From the NCBI RefSeq assembly GCF_018688255.1, contig NZ_CP061314.1:1550001-1614000 (forward strand): a DNA stretch of 64,000 nucleotides, in the 5' to 3' direction. Shown here piece after piece: positions 52,844 through 61,797 of the stretch. Position 1 is the first letter of the stretch. The number at the start of each line of letters is the position of its first letter. This DNA comes from Polynucleobacter corsicus (GTDB lineage: Bacteria > Pseudomonadota > Gammaproteobacteria > Burkholderiales > Burkholderiaceae). The position numbers were made by a program, and so were the translations under genes. The notes beneath the pieces were generated by a model that had not been told where the DNA came from, searched no databases, and saw nothing but the letters and a program-made list of their open reading frames with translations.

Positions 52844-53701
52844 TTAGAACTGAACTGTCTGCCCCTCAGTCATGGGAACAATCTTAATTGCGCTACCCTT
52901 CATAGCCTCTTGGAATTCCGCCAAGGTACCCTTTGCCAATGGATTGGAGTTGTAATGCATTGGTATCACCATTTTTGGCTTCACCCAAGTACGTAAGGCA
53001 TAAGCAGCATCATCTGGTGCCATAGTGAAATTACCGCCAATGGGGATCATGACTAAATCTGGCTTGTAATGCTCACCAATAAATTTCATATCACCAAAAA
53101 GCCCCGTATCACCCATGTGCCAAATTTTGAAGCCATTCTCAAGCTCAATAATGTAGCCCATCGCCTCACCTGCTGGGTGCGACTCCATCTTTTCAGTTGC
53201 CGGATTTTTCCACACTAGCAAGGAGGAGTGCTCAGCCTGTACTGCCGTAACCTTAATACCAGGTAATGGCGTCACACGGCCAGTTTTGTTGAAGCGATAA
53301 CCAAGATCAGCCGGCAATATCCCCAGAGTAATTAATGGAGTCACCATATCTGCAGGTCCGTATAGCTTGGTGTTATTCATTTTTGCAAGCGCAGGTGCGT
53401 CACCAATGTGGTCGACGTGAGCATGCGTTACCAATAGCAAATCAATCGGGCCAATAGCAGACAAATCATTCTTATAAATAGCGGGAGTTTTAGGGCCGCC
53501 AGTAATCCATGGGTCGATCAAGATGGTCTTGCCCCCAGGACTTTTAATACGAAATCCAGCCTGTCCTAACCACAAAACTTCTGTTGCGGGCTGCGCACTA
53601 GATTTACCCGGCGCTTGAGCTTGGGCAGATACTGAGGAAACCATTAAGAATGCAGCAGCAATCCCAACTAAAAAAGTATTCAACAAAATATATCTACGCA
53701 T
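52844..53701 (-). CDS. Exported metallo-beta-lactamase-fold hydrolase (UPF0173-like)
   Basis: 285 residues. Signal peptide 1-26 (SVSAQA), then the UPF0173/UlaG-like fold: VLWLGQAGFRIKSPGGKTILIDPW, the metal motif THAHVDH (H93, H95, D97, H98), HMGDTGLFGD and PMHYN. Relatives hydrolyse lactones or phosphodiesters, most being cytoplasmic; a periplasmic form is less usual. Ribosome site GGAGG. First gene of the hydrolase-SBP3-tctC operon. Confidence 0.9.
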   Translation of the reverse strand: MRRYILLNTFLVGIAAAFLMVSSVSAQAQAPGKSSAQPATEVLWLGQAGFRIKSPGGKTILIDPWITGGPKTPAIYKNDLSAIGPIDLLLVTHAHVDHIGDAPALAKMNNTKLYGPADMVTPLITLGILPADLGYRFNKTGRVTPLPGIKVTAVQAEHSSLLVWKNPATEKMESHPAGEAMGYIIELENGFKIWHMGDTGLFGDMKFIGEHYKPDLVMIPIGGNFTMAPDDAAYALRTWVKPKMVIPMHYNSNPLAKGTLAEFQEAMKGSAIKIVPMTEGQTVQF

Positions 53702-53820
53702 TACTGCCTCCGAGTTTTTTAATTGATCTTGTCAAACTATAGCCGAGAAAGTGGAATTGAGTTTTTGGATCTCAGTTTATGTGGCACTGCATCAATTGAT
53801 AGATGTTGCCTGTCTCCAAT

Positions 53821-53846
53821 AAAAAAACCCCGCCTTAGCGGGGCTC
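53821..53846 (-). terminator. Rho-independent terminator of the quinone oxidoreductase gene
   Basis: Reverse strand: stem CCCCGC / GCGGGG with loop TAAG, followed by seven T. It lies about 20 bp after the oxidoreductase stop and also separates it from the divergent-side MBL promoter. Confidence 0.88.
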
Positions 53847-53865
53847 TGATAACTCAACATTTCGT

Positions 53866-54846
53866 TTACGGCGTAATGACGATCGCGCCCGAAACTTTTC
53901 TACCTTCTGCTGCTTTGTGCGCATCAGCAGCCTGCTCAAGCTTAAACTTGGCACCAATCTGCACTTTCACACGACCCTGAGCAATCGCATCAAATACTGC
54001 GCGAGCATTTTCTTGTAGCAACTCGGGAGTGGCGTTGTGCGGGAATACGGAAGGTCTAGTTAAGAAGAGACAACCCTTCTTATTCAGAATCTCCGGCTGA
54101 ATCTCTGGAGCAGGTCCAGAGGCAGCGCCGAATAAGGCGACCGTGCCAAATGGTGCAGCACAATCGAGTGATCCCAAGAAAGTAGTCTTAGCAACTGAGT
54201 CATAAACTACATTCGCTTTACGACCGCCTGTTGCCTTCATAAACTCTTCGACCCAATTTGGTTTTGAGTAGTCCACTACAGCATCACAGCCCGCTTCTTT
54301 GGCTGCGGCAAACTTGGCTTCAGATCCTACGGTACCCACTACAAAGGCACCCAAAGATTTTGCCCATCCCGATAGAATTTGGCCAACACCACCAGCGGCA
54401 GCGTGAACTAAGACGACATCCCCAGACTTCACCTTATAAGTTTTTTGAACTAAGTATTGGGCAGTCATTGCTTTGAAAAACACAGCAGCAGCAATTTCAT
54501 CAGATACATTATCTGGTACTGAAACCAATTTATCCACTGCAACATTGCGCGCACTGGCATAAGCACCAATACCGGCATTCATGTAGGTCACACGATCGCC
54601 TATCTTGAATCGAGTAACGCCTTCACCAAGTGCTTCAACTACACCGACCGCCTCATGACCTAAACCCGTTGGCAGTTCCAAGGGATAAACACCAGAGCGC
54701 TGGTACACATCTATAAAGTTAAAACCAATGGCGGTTTGACGAAGTTGCACTTCGCCTTTACCAGGAGCTGGAAGCTCTTTATCGATTAACTGAATCACAT
54801 CGGCATTGCCGAGTTCCGAAAGACTAACAATTCGAGCAGTTGTCAC
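53866..54846 (-). CDS. NADPH:quinone oxidoreductase (Qor, zinc-free MDR family)
   Basis: 326 residues. Opening LSELGNADVIQLIDKELPAPGKGEVQ, GFNFIDVYQRSGVYP, and nucleotide motif AAAGGVGQ; the zinc cysteines of alcohol dehydrogenases are absent, as expected in quinone reductases. One-electron reduction of quinones or alkenal reduction by family knowledge. Monocistronic, with a clear terminator. Confidence 0.92.
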   Translation of the reverse strand: MTTARIVSLSELGNADVIQLIDKELPAPGKGEVQLRQTAIGFNFIDVYQRSGVYPLELPTGLGHEAVGVVEALGEGVTRFKIGDRVTYMNAGIGAYASARNVAVDKLVSVPDNVSDEIAAAVFFKAMTAQYLVQKTYKVKSGDVVLVHAAAGGVGQILSGWAKSLGAFVVGTVGSEAKFAAAKEAGCDAVVDYSKPNWVEEFMKATGGRKANVVYDSVAKTTFLGSLDCAAPFGTVALFGAASGPAPEIQPEILNKKGCLFLTRPSVFPHNATPELLQENARAVFDAIAQGRVKVQIGAKFKLEQAADAHKAAEGRKVSGAIVITP

Positions 54847-54873
54847 AAGTCACCTTATTATTTTTATAAAAAA

Positions 54874-55326
54874 TTATCTTACTGCAAGCGAGGAAGAGAC
54901 GGTCTCATCCTCCTCAACGATAGCCCAGGTACTATCCCCAAGCTTTTTGACCGCCATCGAATAAGTCCAGGCGTCCGGAATACCACAGCTCCACTGATCA
55001 GGCCCGTTCTGAATCAATACATTGCTGCCAATGCGGCTGTCGAAGTAGAGATGGTAGGTTTTTCCATGAAGGGGATTAAAACTAAATTTGGCACTATGAA
55101 CCATTTCTGTGGCATCCAAACGAGCCTGAAGAGAGCGTGCCTGCTTCATTAATACTTCAGCCTGCTCCATGATGCGATCGTATTCAAGCTTGGCGTTCTG
55201 GCGTGCGACATTGACCGCCTTGTCTTTTTCTTCTAAGACCTTAATCGGTGCAAATACAGGTGCACCCACTTCCATGGGATATTCAATACCAGCATGCCGT
55301 GCTGGATCAGTATCTTCAATTCTCAT
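54874..55326 (-). CDS. DUF2452-family protein
   Basis: 150 residues, cytoplasmic. Central helical coiled-coil-like part (AKLEYDRIMEQAEVLMKQARSLQARLDATEM) then the family core FSFNPLHGKTYHLYFDS and WSCGIPDAWTYSMAVKKLGDSTW. Function unknown. 87 bp downstream of the Fe-S photolyase gene on the same strand and 27 bp before the quinone oxidoreductase, so it may link both or neither. Confidence 0.85.
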   Translation of the reverse strand: MRIEDTDPARHAGIEYPMEVGAPVFAPIKVLEEKDKAVNVARQNAKLEYDRIMEQAEVLMKQARSLQARLDATEMVHSAKFSFNPLHGKTYHLYFDSRIGSNVLIQNGPDQWSCGIPDAWTYSMAVKKLGDSTWAIVEEDETVSSSLAVR

Positions 55327-55413
55327 AACTTTTTAACCTGCTGATTTATATAGTGAAAGTGTGACACAAATTCACAAAATGCGTTTTTTCCAGCTATAAA
55401 TAGGGTAAGACTC

Positions 55414-56940
55414 TTACAAGGAGTTTAAATCCCCTAAAAGGCCTTTGGCATGGAGCACGATTGCCTGCTGATCGATATCGCTAATACGGGATAGGTTGGC
55501 AGTCATCAACCGAGTACGCGGGCTTGCCTCAAATTGGGTGCGATGCTTAATGAGAAAGTTCCAATAGAGGGTAGTCATCGGGCAGGCGCCCTCCCCAAAT
55601 CGAATATCAGGCTTATATTGGCAAGAGCCGCAATAGTTGCTCATTCTCTTAATGTAGGCGCCACTGGCAATATAAGGCTTACTAGTGAAGCGGCCACCGC
55701 TCGCAAATAAGGCCATACCCGCCGTATTGGGCAACTCTACCCACTCAATCGCATCAACATACACCGCCAAATACCAATCGCAAACCTCTTTTGGCAAGAC
55801 TTCTGCAAGCAATGCAAAGTTACCAGTCACCATCAGGCGTTGAATATGGTGGGCATACCCATACTCCAGCGTTTGGCCTATCGCCTGCTGCATACACTTC
55901 ATCTTGGTGTTGCCAGTCCAATACCAGGAAGGCAATGCATTCTGATGACCGTAAAAATTATCAAGCGCCATTTGCGGCATATCTAGGTAGTACATGCCTC
56001 GTACAAATTCTCGCCAACCTAGGATTTGACGAATAAACCCTTCTACCGTCGCCAATTCCAAATCATACTTTTTCCAAGAAACCAAAACGGCATCAATCAC
56101 TTCTCTGGGGTTGAGCAACTTCAAATTCAATGAACTCGATAACAGTGAGTGCCAACCAAACGGTGTGTCCGTCCACATCGCATCTTCATAAATACCAAAC
56201 GTTGCTAAGCGGTGCTCAACAAATCCTGTCAGAGCTTGCAGCGCATCTTGACGGGTTACTGGCCACTGAAAATGCGCTAGCGATCCAGGATGATCCGGGT
56301 AGCGCTTCTCCACTTCAGCCAACACAGTTTTAGTAATAGCATCTGGTGCAAATAGTTCTGGAGGTGGAATTAAGCCAGGGCCCTTCTTTGGAAAAGGTTT
56401 GCGATTATCTCGATCGAAGTTCCACTGCCCGCCCTCAGGGTTACCCTCTTGATCAATCAAGATCCCATGGGTTTTACGCAGGAGTCTATAAAAGTACTCC
56501 AGTCGCAACTCTTTTTTATTGGCAACCCATTCTTTAAATTCTGCATGTGTGCAATAAAAATGGCTGTCTTGCCGCATTTCTAGAACAATGTTGAGTTCTG
56601 CGGCCAAAGCTTCAATCGATTGCTTAAGGCGCCACTCCCCAGGCTCAACACAAACCAGATGCGTGAATTTACCGCTGCTAATCTTTTGACTAAGCTCCTC
56701 AACAATAGTCTTGGGCGAATGTTGAATATAGGTGAGAGTAAAACCCAATTCTTTTAGATGCTCAGCAAAGTGGCGCATTGCCGATAAAAATAGAGCAATC
56801 CGCGCCTTATGAGACCAAACGTGCTGCGCTTCATTAGCAGACTCAACCATCAGCACTTCATCTGCTTTAGGGTTGATGTCTTTTAAGGCGGCACTATCGA
56901 TATCTAGTTGATCGCCTAAAATCAGTATGAGCTTTTTCAA
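55414..56940 (-). CDS. Fe-S cluster photolyase/cryptochrome, PhrB (6-4 photolyase) type
   Basis: 508 residues. N-terminal antenna domain (LILGDQLDIDSAALKD) and C-terminal FAD domain. Four cysteines C349, C437, C440 and C453 (MKCMQQ, YCGSCQ, GACPM) match the [4Fe-4S] ligands of Agrobacterium PhrB one residue off; H364/H365 in YAHHIQRLMVTGN match its active-site histidines. Family enzymes repair (6-4) UV photoproducts with blue light. It closes an operon beginning with TIGR03643/DCC/chalcone-isomerase/DUF3833 genes, 50 bp after DUF3833. Confidence 0.93.
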   Translation of the reverse strand: MKKLILILGDQLDIDSAALKDINPKADEVLMVESANEAQHVWSHKARIALFLSAMRHFAEHLKELGFTLTYIQHSPKTIVEELSQKISSGKFTHLVCVEPGEWRLKQSIEALAAELNIVLEMRQDSHFYCTHAEFKEWVANKKELRLEYFYRLLRKTHGILIDQEGNPEGGQWNFDRDNRKPFPKKGPGLIPPPELFAPDAITKTVLAEVEKRYPDHPGSLAHFQWPVTRQDALQALTGFVEHRLATFGIYEDAMWTDTPFGWHSLLSSSLNLKLLNPREVIDAVLVSWKKYDLELATVEGFIRQILGWREFVRGMYYLDMPQMALDNFYGHQNALPSWYWTGNTKMKCMQQAIGQTLEYGYAHHIQRLMVTGNFALLAEVLPKEVCDWYLAVYVDAIEWVELPNTAGMALFASGGRFTSKPYIASGAYIKRMSNYCGSCQYKPDIRFGEGACPMTTLYWNFLIKHRTQFEASPRTRLMTANLSRISDIDQQAIVLHAKGLLGDLNSL

Positions 56941-56990
56941 GCCAGCGCCCTTTGCCGTGACATAGATAAAAGGATTTGAGAGATCATCAA

Positions 56991-57545
56991 TTAGCGTTTA
57001 TAAAAACTCAAAGTGACTTCACCCAAGTCAATCCCAAATTTACTCATCTTGGCTTTATTGAGCATGACCTTAGGCGTTACTAAATACATCCAATCATTAA
57101 ATTGCACGTGATAGATTGTGCCGTCTACTGGCAAGGCCAAGGTGTATGACCAATTGAGAGCATTACCAGCCGATTCACCTAGCGCATCTCCCACCACATC
57201 ATCAGCCCTACCAATATATTTACCAGGAGCAGTTTCAGTCAAAGTCCAGATACGCTTTTGCTTCGTACCATCAGAATATTCAAAGCTTTCGTCGAGGGTG
57301 CCTACCTTCTTACCATCAACCACTTTCCACTGCGCCACTAACAGTACAGTAAACCGTTTTTTGACTTCACCACTGCGGTCAGTAAAGATCCCATAAGCAT
57401 CGATCGTGCCATTAAAGTACTCGCTTAGATCAAGATTCGGTTTCTCATTAGCGTACTGCGTTACCGAAGGTGATGAGCAAGCAAATAGGCCTGTGATTAT
57501 TAAACCTAAAAACATCCATTTTGTAGCGATATAAGTTTTACGCAT
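56991..57545 (-). CDS. DUF3833-family lipoprotein
   Basis: 184 residues. Lipobox LFAC at 20-23 gives a lipidated cysteine, followed by an all-beta domain (LDLSEYFNGTIDAYGIFTDR, WTLTETAPGKYIGRADDVVGDALGESAGNA, VQFNDWMYLV) characteristic of DUF3833. Function unknown; lipocalin-like shape is possible. The ATG follows the stop of the chalcone-isomerase-like gene directly. Confidence 0.88.
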   Translation of the reverse strand: MRKTYIATKWMFLGLIITGLFACSSPSVTQYANEKPNLDLSEYFNGTIDAYGIFTDRSGEVKKRFTVLLVAQWKVVDGKKVGTLDESFEYSDGTKQKRIWTLTETAPGKYIGRADDVVGDALGESAGNALNWSYTLALPVDGTIYHVQFNDWMYLVTPKVMLNKAKMSKFGIDLGEVTLSFYKR

Positions 57546-58094
57546 TTAACATGCTCCTGAAATGAGTTGTGGGGGACAACCTTGCCCTAATAAGTCCGCC
57601 CTGAGTTTGGGTGCACTAGTTTTTGAATCAAGCCAAACACCAAAAAAAGCTTTTGCAAAATCATTGCCCTGGATTTGAGATATTTTTTTGCCTTCATAAA
57701 AGAAACTGGTTCCCTGCTTTAGGGTATAGACGGCAGAAATAGTCTGGCCAGGCTCCACATTAGGGAAAAAACTTGCCAGCTCTTTGCCCCAAGACGTTGC
57801 TTGAGCATCGGCTACGCCTAAGTTTTTCATCTCTTGTGCCGTGCGGTTAGCGAGTGCTTCGCCAGAAAAGGCTCTCTGGTATTTCAGCTCAAGTGCAAAC
57901 TCTTGAGAATCCTGAGTCGCACTCCGATATAGACTGGCATCGTAAACATGAAACCCCCAAAAGTTCAACCTACCCAAACCTTGCAATTGGACTTGACCCA
58001 TCATGCTCTTAATATGTGGCGGCTCTTTGGCAAGGCTCATTGGAGCGAGCGTACTGAGCGCTAAAGTGATCACTAATTTATCAAGCAGCTTCAT
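57546..58094 (-). CDS. Chalcone-isomerase-like family protein, exported
   Basis: 182 residues from ATG 58094, eight bases after AAGGG; the frame extends to 58130 inside the neighbour. Signal peptide ends near SLA (residue 22). Contains GLGRLNFWGFHVYDASLYRS and the ALANRTAQEMKNLG helix of bacterial CHI-like proteins, which bind fatty-acid-like ligands rather than chalcones. Two cysteines close the C-terminus (GQGCPPQLISGAC). 4 bp after the DCC gene. Confidence 0.85.
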   Translation of the reverse strand: MKLLDKLVITLALSTLAPMSLAKEPPHIKSMMGQVQLQGLGRLNFWGFHVYDASLYRSATQDSQEFALELKYQRAFSGEALANRTAQEMKNLGVADAQATSWGKELASFFPNVEPGQTISAVYTLKQGTSFFYEGKKISQIQGNDFAKAFFGVWLDSKTSAPKLRADLLGQGCPPQLISGAC

Positions 58095-58098
58095 ATCT

Positions 58099-58485
58099 CT
58101 AACCCTTTCTATTGACGAGTCGCAGAGCAAGCGGTCCTAAGAGCGCTGAAATTGTATGGCGATACTTTGCAAAGAATCGATAAGCCACATTCCAAAGTGG
58201 CTTGAGTGCGGGTCTAGAAAAAAGCCACGCGAGCTTGGGCAGATCGGCACGACGATAGGCTTCCGAAAATACATCCACACCCTCAAGCAGTTCGCCATCA
58301 TCATATTGCGCACACATGGAAGCCAAAGCTTGCTTGCAAGAGACGCCTACGCGCTCAGGCGAATACTGGTCCGAGTTGATATCAACAAAGCTTAGTAGTC
58401 CCGCTTGATTACGTCCCGAAAGGAATTGAATTTCTGCCTGACATAAAGGACAAAGACCGTCATAGAACATGGTGAGCTTTTTCAT
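58099..58485 (-). CDS. DCC-family (DUF393) thiol-disulfide protein
   Basis: 128 residues. Family signature YDGLCPLC with C12 and C15, then EIQFLSGRNQAGLLSFVDI and GVDVFSEAYRRADLPKLAW. Predicted thioredoxin-like redox protein; no signal peptide, one weak hydrophobic region late. Function unproven. Middle of the photolyase operon, 5 bp after the TIGR03643 gene. Confidence 0.9.
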   Translation of the reverse strand: MKKLTMFYDGLCPLCQAEIQFLSGRNQAGLLSFVDINSDQYSPERVGVSCKQALASMCAQYDDGELLEGVDVFSEAYRRADLPKLAWLFSRPALKPLWNVAYRFFAKYRHTISALLGPLALRLVNRKG

Positions 58486-58490
58486 GACGT

Positions 58491-58763
58491 TTATTTTTGC
58501 TTGTACTGAGTTGCGCAGTAGGCGCGGTTCACCAACTTACTACGCAGAGCGATATGCTTAGTTGATCTGCCGGTAACTCGCTTGCGCCATAATTCAAAAG
58601 AGTTGCGTTTGAGATTCTTTCTCATCAAAGCAATGACTTGAGGCTCGGAGTATCCAAAAGTAGCTTCAATAGCTTCAAAAGGAGTGCGATCCTCCCAAGC
58701 CATCTCAATTAACCTGGAGAGGTCAGCTTCTGATAATGCTTGGGGTAGGCGGGTCGTCATCAA
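58491..58763 (-). CDS. TIGR03643/DUF2805-family small protein
   Basis: 90 residues, basic. Family pattern IEMAWEDRTPFEAIEATFGYSEPQVIALMRKNLKRNSFELWRKRVTGRSTKH is nearly the whole protein; its helix-turn-helix-like order suggests nucleic-acid contact, but no function is known. The start could also be the second methionine at 58760. First gene of the TIGR03643-DCC-CHI-DUF3833-photolyase operon. Confidence 0.9.
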   Translation of the reverse strand: MMTTRLPQALSEADLSRLIEMAWEDRTPFEAIEATFGYSEPQVIALMRKNLKRNSFELWRKRVTGRSTKHIALRSKLVNRAYCATQYKQK

Positions 58764-58818
58764 GCAAGTTTAAGACTTATTCAATAAACTGGCTGAGACC
58801 CCTTTCATTGCAACTTTT

Positions 58819-59514
58819 ATGCCACTCATTCCCATACCCTTCCGTGCACTCGTGATTGGCTCCTCTGGAACCATTGGCACCGCCTTTGTAGAGTTACTGC
58901 AAGCTGATCCAGAGTGCACTGAGGTGTTTGGCATACATCGCTCATCTGCCAGTCCGATTGATTATCAAGATCTCAGCACAATTGAAGAGGCGGCTAAGAC
59001 TTTTGCTGGAGAAGCTCCTTTTCAGCTCATTATTAATACCATTGGGATATTGCACTCTGCGGATTGGATGCCCGAGAAAAAACTAGATGATCTCAATGCC
59101 CAACAGTTGCAAACTTTATTACAGGTCAATACCATTGGCCCTGGACTAACAATCAAGTATTTCTCCAAATTACTCGATCCAGCGGGATCCGTTATGGCAA
59201 CCCTCTCCGCTAAAGTAGGTAGCATTGAGGACAATCGATTGGGTGGCTGGTTTAGCTATCGAGCCTCTAAGGCTGCCCTAAATATGCTGATCAAAACAGC
59301 CTCAATAGAATTTGCCAGAACCAAACCCAATACGGCCTTAGTGGCCCTGCATCCGGGAACGGTAAACTCCCGTTTATCTAAGCCCTTTAAGGGCGAACAA
59401 ATAGGTAGACCTGCTTTGGATGCGGCAAGCGATATGCTTGCGGTATTACTCTCACTTCAAAAAACTGATTCAGGTAGTTTTCTGAGTTACTCCGGAGAAA
59501 AGTTACCTTGGTAG
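58819..59514 (+). CDS. Short-chain dehydrogenase/reductase (CsgA-like)
   Basis: 231 residues. Atypical cofactor motif GSSGTIG (14-20), catalytic YRASK in FSYRASKAALNML, and ALHPGTVNSRLSKPF near the end, as in the CsgA/C-factor group of SDRs that recur beside photolyase genes. Substrate unknown. Divergent from the photolyase operon by 55 bp, sharing its regulatory region. Confidence 0.88.
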   Translation: MPLIPIPFRALVIGSSGTIGTAFVELLQADPECTEVFGIHRSSASPIDYQDLSTIEEAAKTFAGEAPFQLIINTIGILHSADWMPEKKLDDLNAQQLQTLLQVNTIGPGLTIKYFSKLLDPAGSVMATLSAKVGSIEDNRLGGWFSYRASKAALNMLIKTASIEFARTKPNTALVALHPGTVNSRLSKPFKGEQIGRPALDAASDMLAVLLSLQKTDSGSFLSYSGEKLPW

Positions 59515-59524
59515 CTCAACCATA

Positions 59525-60103
59525 ATGATGAAATTTTTACCCCCATTACTTGTTGTACTAACGACCCTCATTGGAGCTCAAGGTAGCGCTCTCGCTCAAA
59601 CTGAGTTGGCCAGTGCAATGCAAGATGGTCAGCACGTCTTACTCATGCGGCATGCCGATGCACCAGGGTATGGAGACCCTAAAGGCTATCAATTAACGCA
59701 GTGCTCCACCCAACGCAATCTGGGTGAAGCAGGCAAGCGCCAGGCTCGGCTGACTGGCGAGTGGCTAGCCAAGCAGGGCATTAGCAAAGCGCAGGTCTAT
59801 AGCAGCCCCTGGTGTCGTTGCCTTGATACGGCAATTCTTCTGAATAAGGGTGCCGTTACCAAGGAGGCAGCCTTGGGTTCTTTTTTCGACGACATGAGTC
59901 AGGCCAAAAAACAAACTGATGATTTAGCTAAGCTGATTCAGGAAGAGCGCATCAAATATCCTAAAGCACCGATCATCATGGTGACCCACCATGTCAATAT
60001 CCAATCCTTTACCGGCAAGGTTGTTAATTCAGGGGATATGGTTTTGGTAAAAGTAAATTCATCTGGGCAAGCTTTGTCCCATAAGCTCTACCCTAGCCCG
60101 TAG
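59525..60103 (+). CDS. Exported histidine phosphatase (phosphoglycerate-mutase-like)
   Basis: 192 residues. Signal peptide 1-24 (SALA), then the RHG-type motif as LMRHADAPG with R42 and H43, QRNLGEAGKRQARLTGEW, YSSPWCRCLDTA, and the distal histidine in VTHHVNIQSF. Likely a periplasmic phosphomonoesterase of the SixA/PhoE group; substrate unknown. 10 bp after the SDR gene. Confidence 0.88.
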   Translation: MMKFLPPLLVVLTTLIGAQGSALAQTELASAMQDGQHVLLMRHADAPGYGDPKGYQLTQCSTQRNLGEAGKRQARLTGEWLAKQGISKAQVYSSPWCRCLDTAILLNKGAVTKEAALGSFFDDMSQAKKQTDDLAKLIQEERIKYPKAPIIMVTHHVNIQSFTGKVVNSGDMVLVKVNSSGQALSHKLYPSP

Positions 60104-60155
60104 CTTGATGCATCAATCTATCAATCGTCCATACATCACCACTTAAAGAGCATTC

Positions 60156-60536
60156 ATGTCCACTGAACTACCCCTCAATGTTTTAGGTCAACCCTTGGTT
60201 GCCTGCTCGTTTGATCCGCTTACTGGATTTTTTAGAGATGGTTGCTGCAAGACCAATGAACAAGATCTTGGTAGTCACTTAGTCTGTGCAATTGTGAGTA
60301 ATGACTTTCTACAATTTAGCCTCAAGCGTGGCAACGATCTCATTACCCCACGTCCTGAATATCAGTTCCCAGGACTGATTGCTGGAGATCAGTGGTGTCT
60401 TTGTTTGAATCGCTGGATTGAGGCATTAGAAGCCAACTGCGCACCTAGGATTAAGTTAGAGAGCACACACATCAAAGCTTTGGAGAAAGTCTCACTAGAA
60501 ATACTAGAACAATATGCAGCGGTAGAGCAGTTATGA
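60156..60536 (+). CDS. DUF2237-family protein
   Basis: 126 residues. Hallmarks are NVLGQPLVACSFDPLTGFFRDGCC, HLVCAIVSNDFLQFSLKRGNDL and PGDQWCLC-like GDQWCLCLNRW, with conserved cysteines (C17, C30, C31, C85-region). Function unknown. Third gene after SDR and phosphatase, 52 bp downstream; its stop is 4 bp from that of the convergent cryptochrome gene. Confidence 0.92.
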   Translation: MSTELPLNVLGQPLVACSFDPLTGFFRDGCCKTNEQDLGSHLVCAIVSNDFLQFSLKRGNDLITPRPEYQFPGLIAGDQWCLCLNRWIEALEANCAPRIKLESTHIKALEKVSLEILEQYAAVEQL

Positions 60537-60540
60537 AACC

Positions 60541-61797
60541 CTATTGGGGTGAGAGCCAAAGTTTGCGATAGATTTCTTTTGGATCGTGGTCTTGAGTTTG
60601 CTTGGCTACATTAAAAGGTCTACCACCCCTTGGATCCGTTCCGCGCCCAGCAATATAAAGCCAATTTCCTTGATTACTATAGACGTCATAATCAAGTAGC
60701 TGAGACTCAAACCACGCTGCACCTGCACGCCAATCGCCTTTCATATCGTATATCCAGTAACTAGCCACAATCTGACGCAATCGGTTCGATAGATAACCAC
60801 TCTGCTGCAACTCGCGCATACCCGCATCAACTAAGGCACTGCCCGTAGTGCCCGTGCGCCATTGTTCAAAGCTGGGTGCATATGATGGTTTTACGGGTAC
60901 GCCAGTTAAACCACTGGCGCGATACAACTTCTGACCATATTTGAAATGAATAAAACGGAAGTAGTCGCGCCAAAGTAATTCAAACCAAAGCCAATAGGTC
61001 CCATCATTAGCGCCATAGTGATTTTCATACTCGTTAATTTGCGCTGCGATATCCCGGGCTGAAATGCAACCCAAAGCCAACCATGCTGAAAACTTGCTGG
61101 AGTAATCTCTACCAATGAGTTGATTGCGTGTCTCCTTATAACTATCAGGAAGGCGTCGCTCTAGATATTGACTGAGGTGCGCTTGTGCGGCAGTAGCGCC
61201 TCCTAGAAAGAAAGGGTGAGCATCAGATTGAGGGCTACAGGACGATATTGAACTCTGAGCTAAGACTGCCGGCAACATCGGAATCTGCTGAGGCGCCTTG
61301 ATGGGCTGAGCGAACTTGAGTTGCGCCCGCTCAATATCACGACGAAACGCCGTAAATACATCGGGCATTTTTTCCAAGGCAAAAGGAAGATGTTGTGGAT
61401 CCAACATGCTCGATTGCCAAAATTCTTCAACATCAACACCCTGCTCTCGCATTATTCGAACTTGTTCAATTTCTTCAGGGGCTTCGATTTGCTCACAATA
61501 GATTGCGATTGCAGCAGTATCTTTGACTAGCTGCAGCAGTACTTCCGCCGACTTACCAGATAACTCGAATAGGTCTGACCCTTGAGCTTGAAGCTGAGCC
61601 TTTAAATCACCTAAGGATGCCCTTAAAAAAGTCTGCCGGTGGGAGTCTTGTCGCTCAAAGCCATAAACCTTCTCCTGCTCTTTTGAATCATGCACATAAA
61701 CCGGCAAGAGCTGGTCAGCTTTTAAGCATGCTTGTACAAAGGCAGGATTATCTGCCAAACGTAAATCATTTCGAAACCAATAGATGATGACTGTCAC
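60541..61797 (-). CDS. Cryptochrome DASH-type photolyase
   Basis: 418 residues. IYWFRNDLRLADNPAF opening; DASH marks DPQHLPFALEKMPDVFTAFR, SYKETRNQLIGRDYSSKFSAWLALGCISARDI, WFELLWRDYFRFI and a C-terminal NWLYIAGRGTDPRGGRPFN. FAD and antenna (MTHF) binding by family knowledge; DASH proteins repair cyclobutane dimers, best in single-stranded DNA. Overlaps the DUF2256 gene by four bases (ATGA), so the two are coupled. Confidence 0.94.
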   Translation of the reverse strand: MTVIIYWFRNDLRLADNPAFVQACLKADQLLPVYVHDSKEQEKVYGFERQDSHRQTFLRASLGDLKAQLQAQGSDLFELSGKSAEVLLQLVKDTAAIAIYCEQIEAPEEIEQVRIMREQGVDVEEFWQSSMLDPQHLPFALEKMPDVFTAFRRDIERAQLKFAQPIKAPQQIPMLPAVLAQSSISSCSPQSDAHPFFLGGATAAQAHLSQYLERRLPDSYKETRNQLIGRDYSSKFSAWLALGCISARDIAAQINEYENHYGANDGTYWLWFELLWRDYFRFIHFKYGQKLYRASGLTGVPVKPSYAPSFEQWRTGTTGSALVDAGMRELQQSGYLSNRLRQIVASYWIYDMKGDWRAGAAWFESQLLDYDVYSNQGNWLYIAGRGTDPRGGRPFNVAKQTQDHDPKEIYRKLWLSPQ

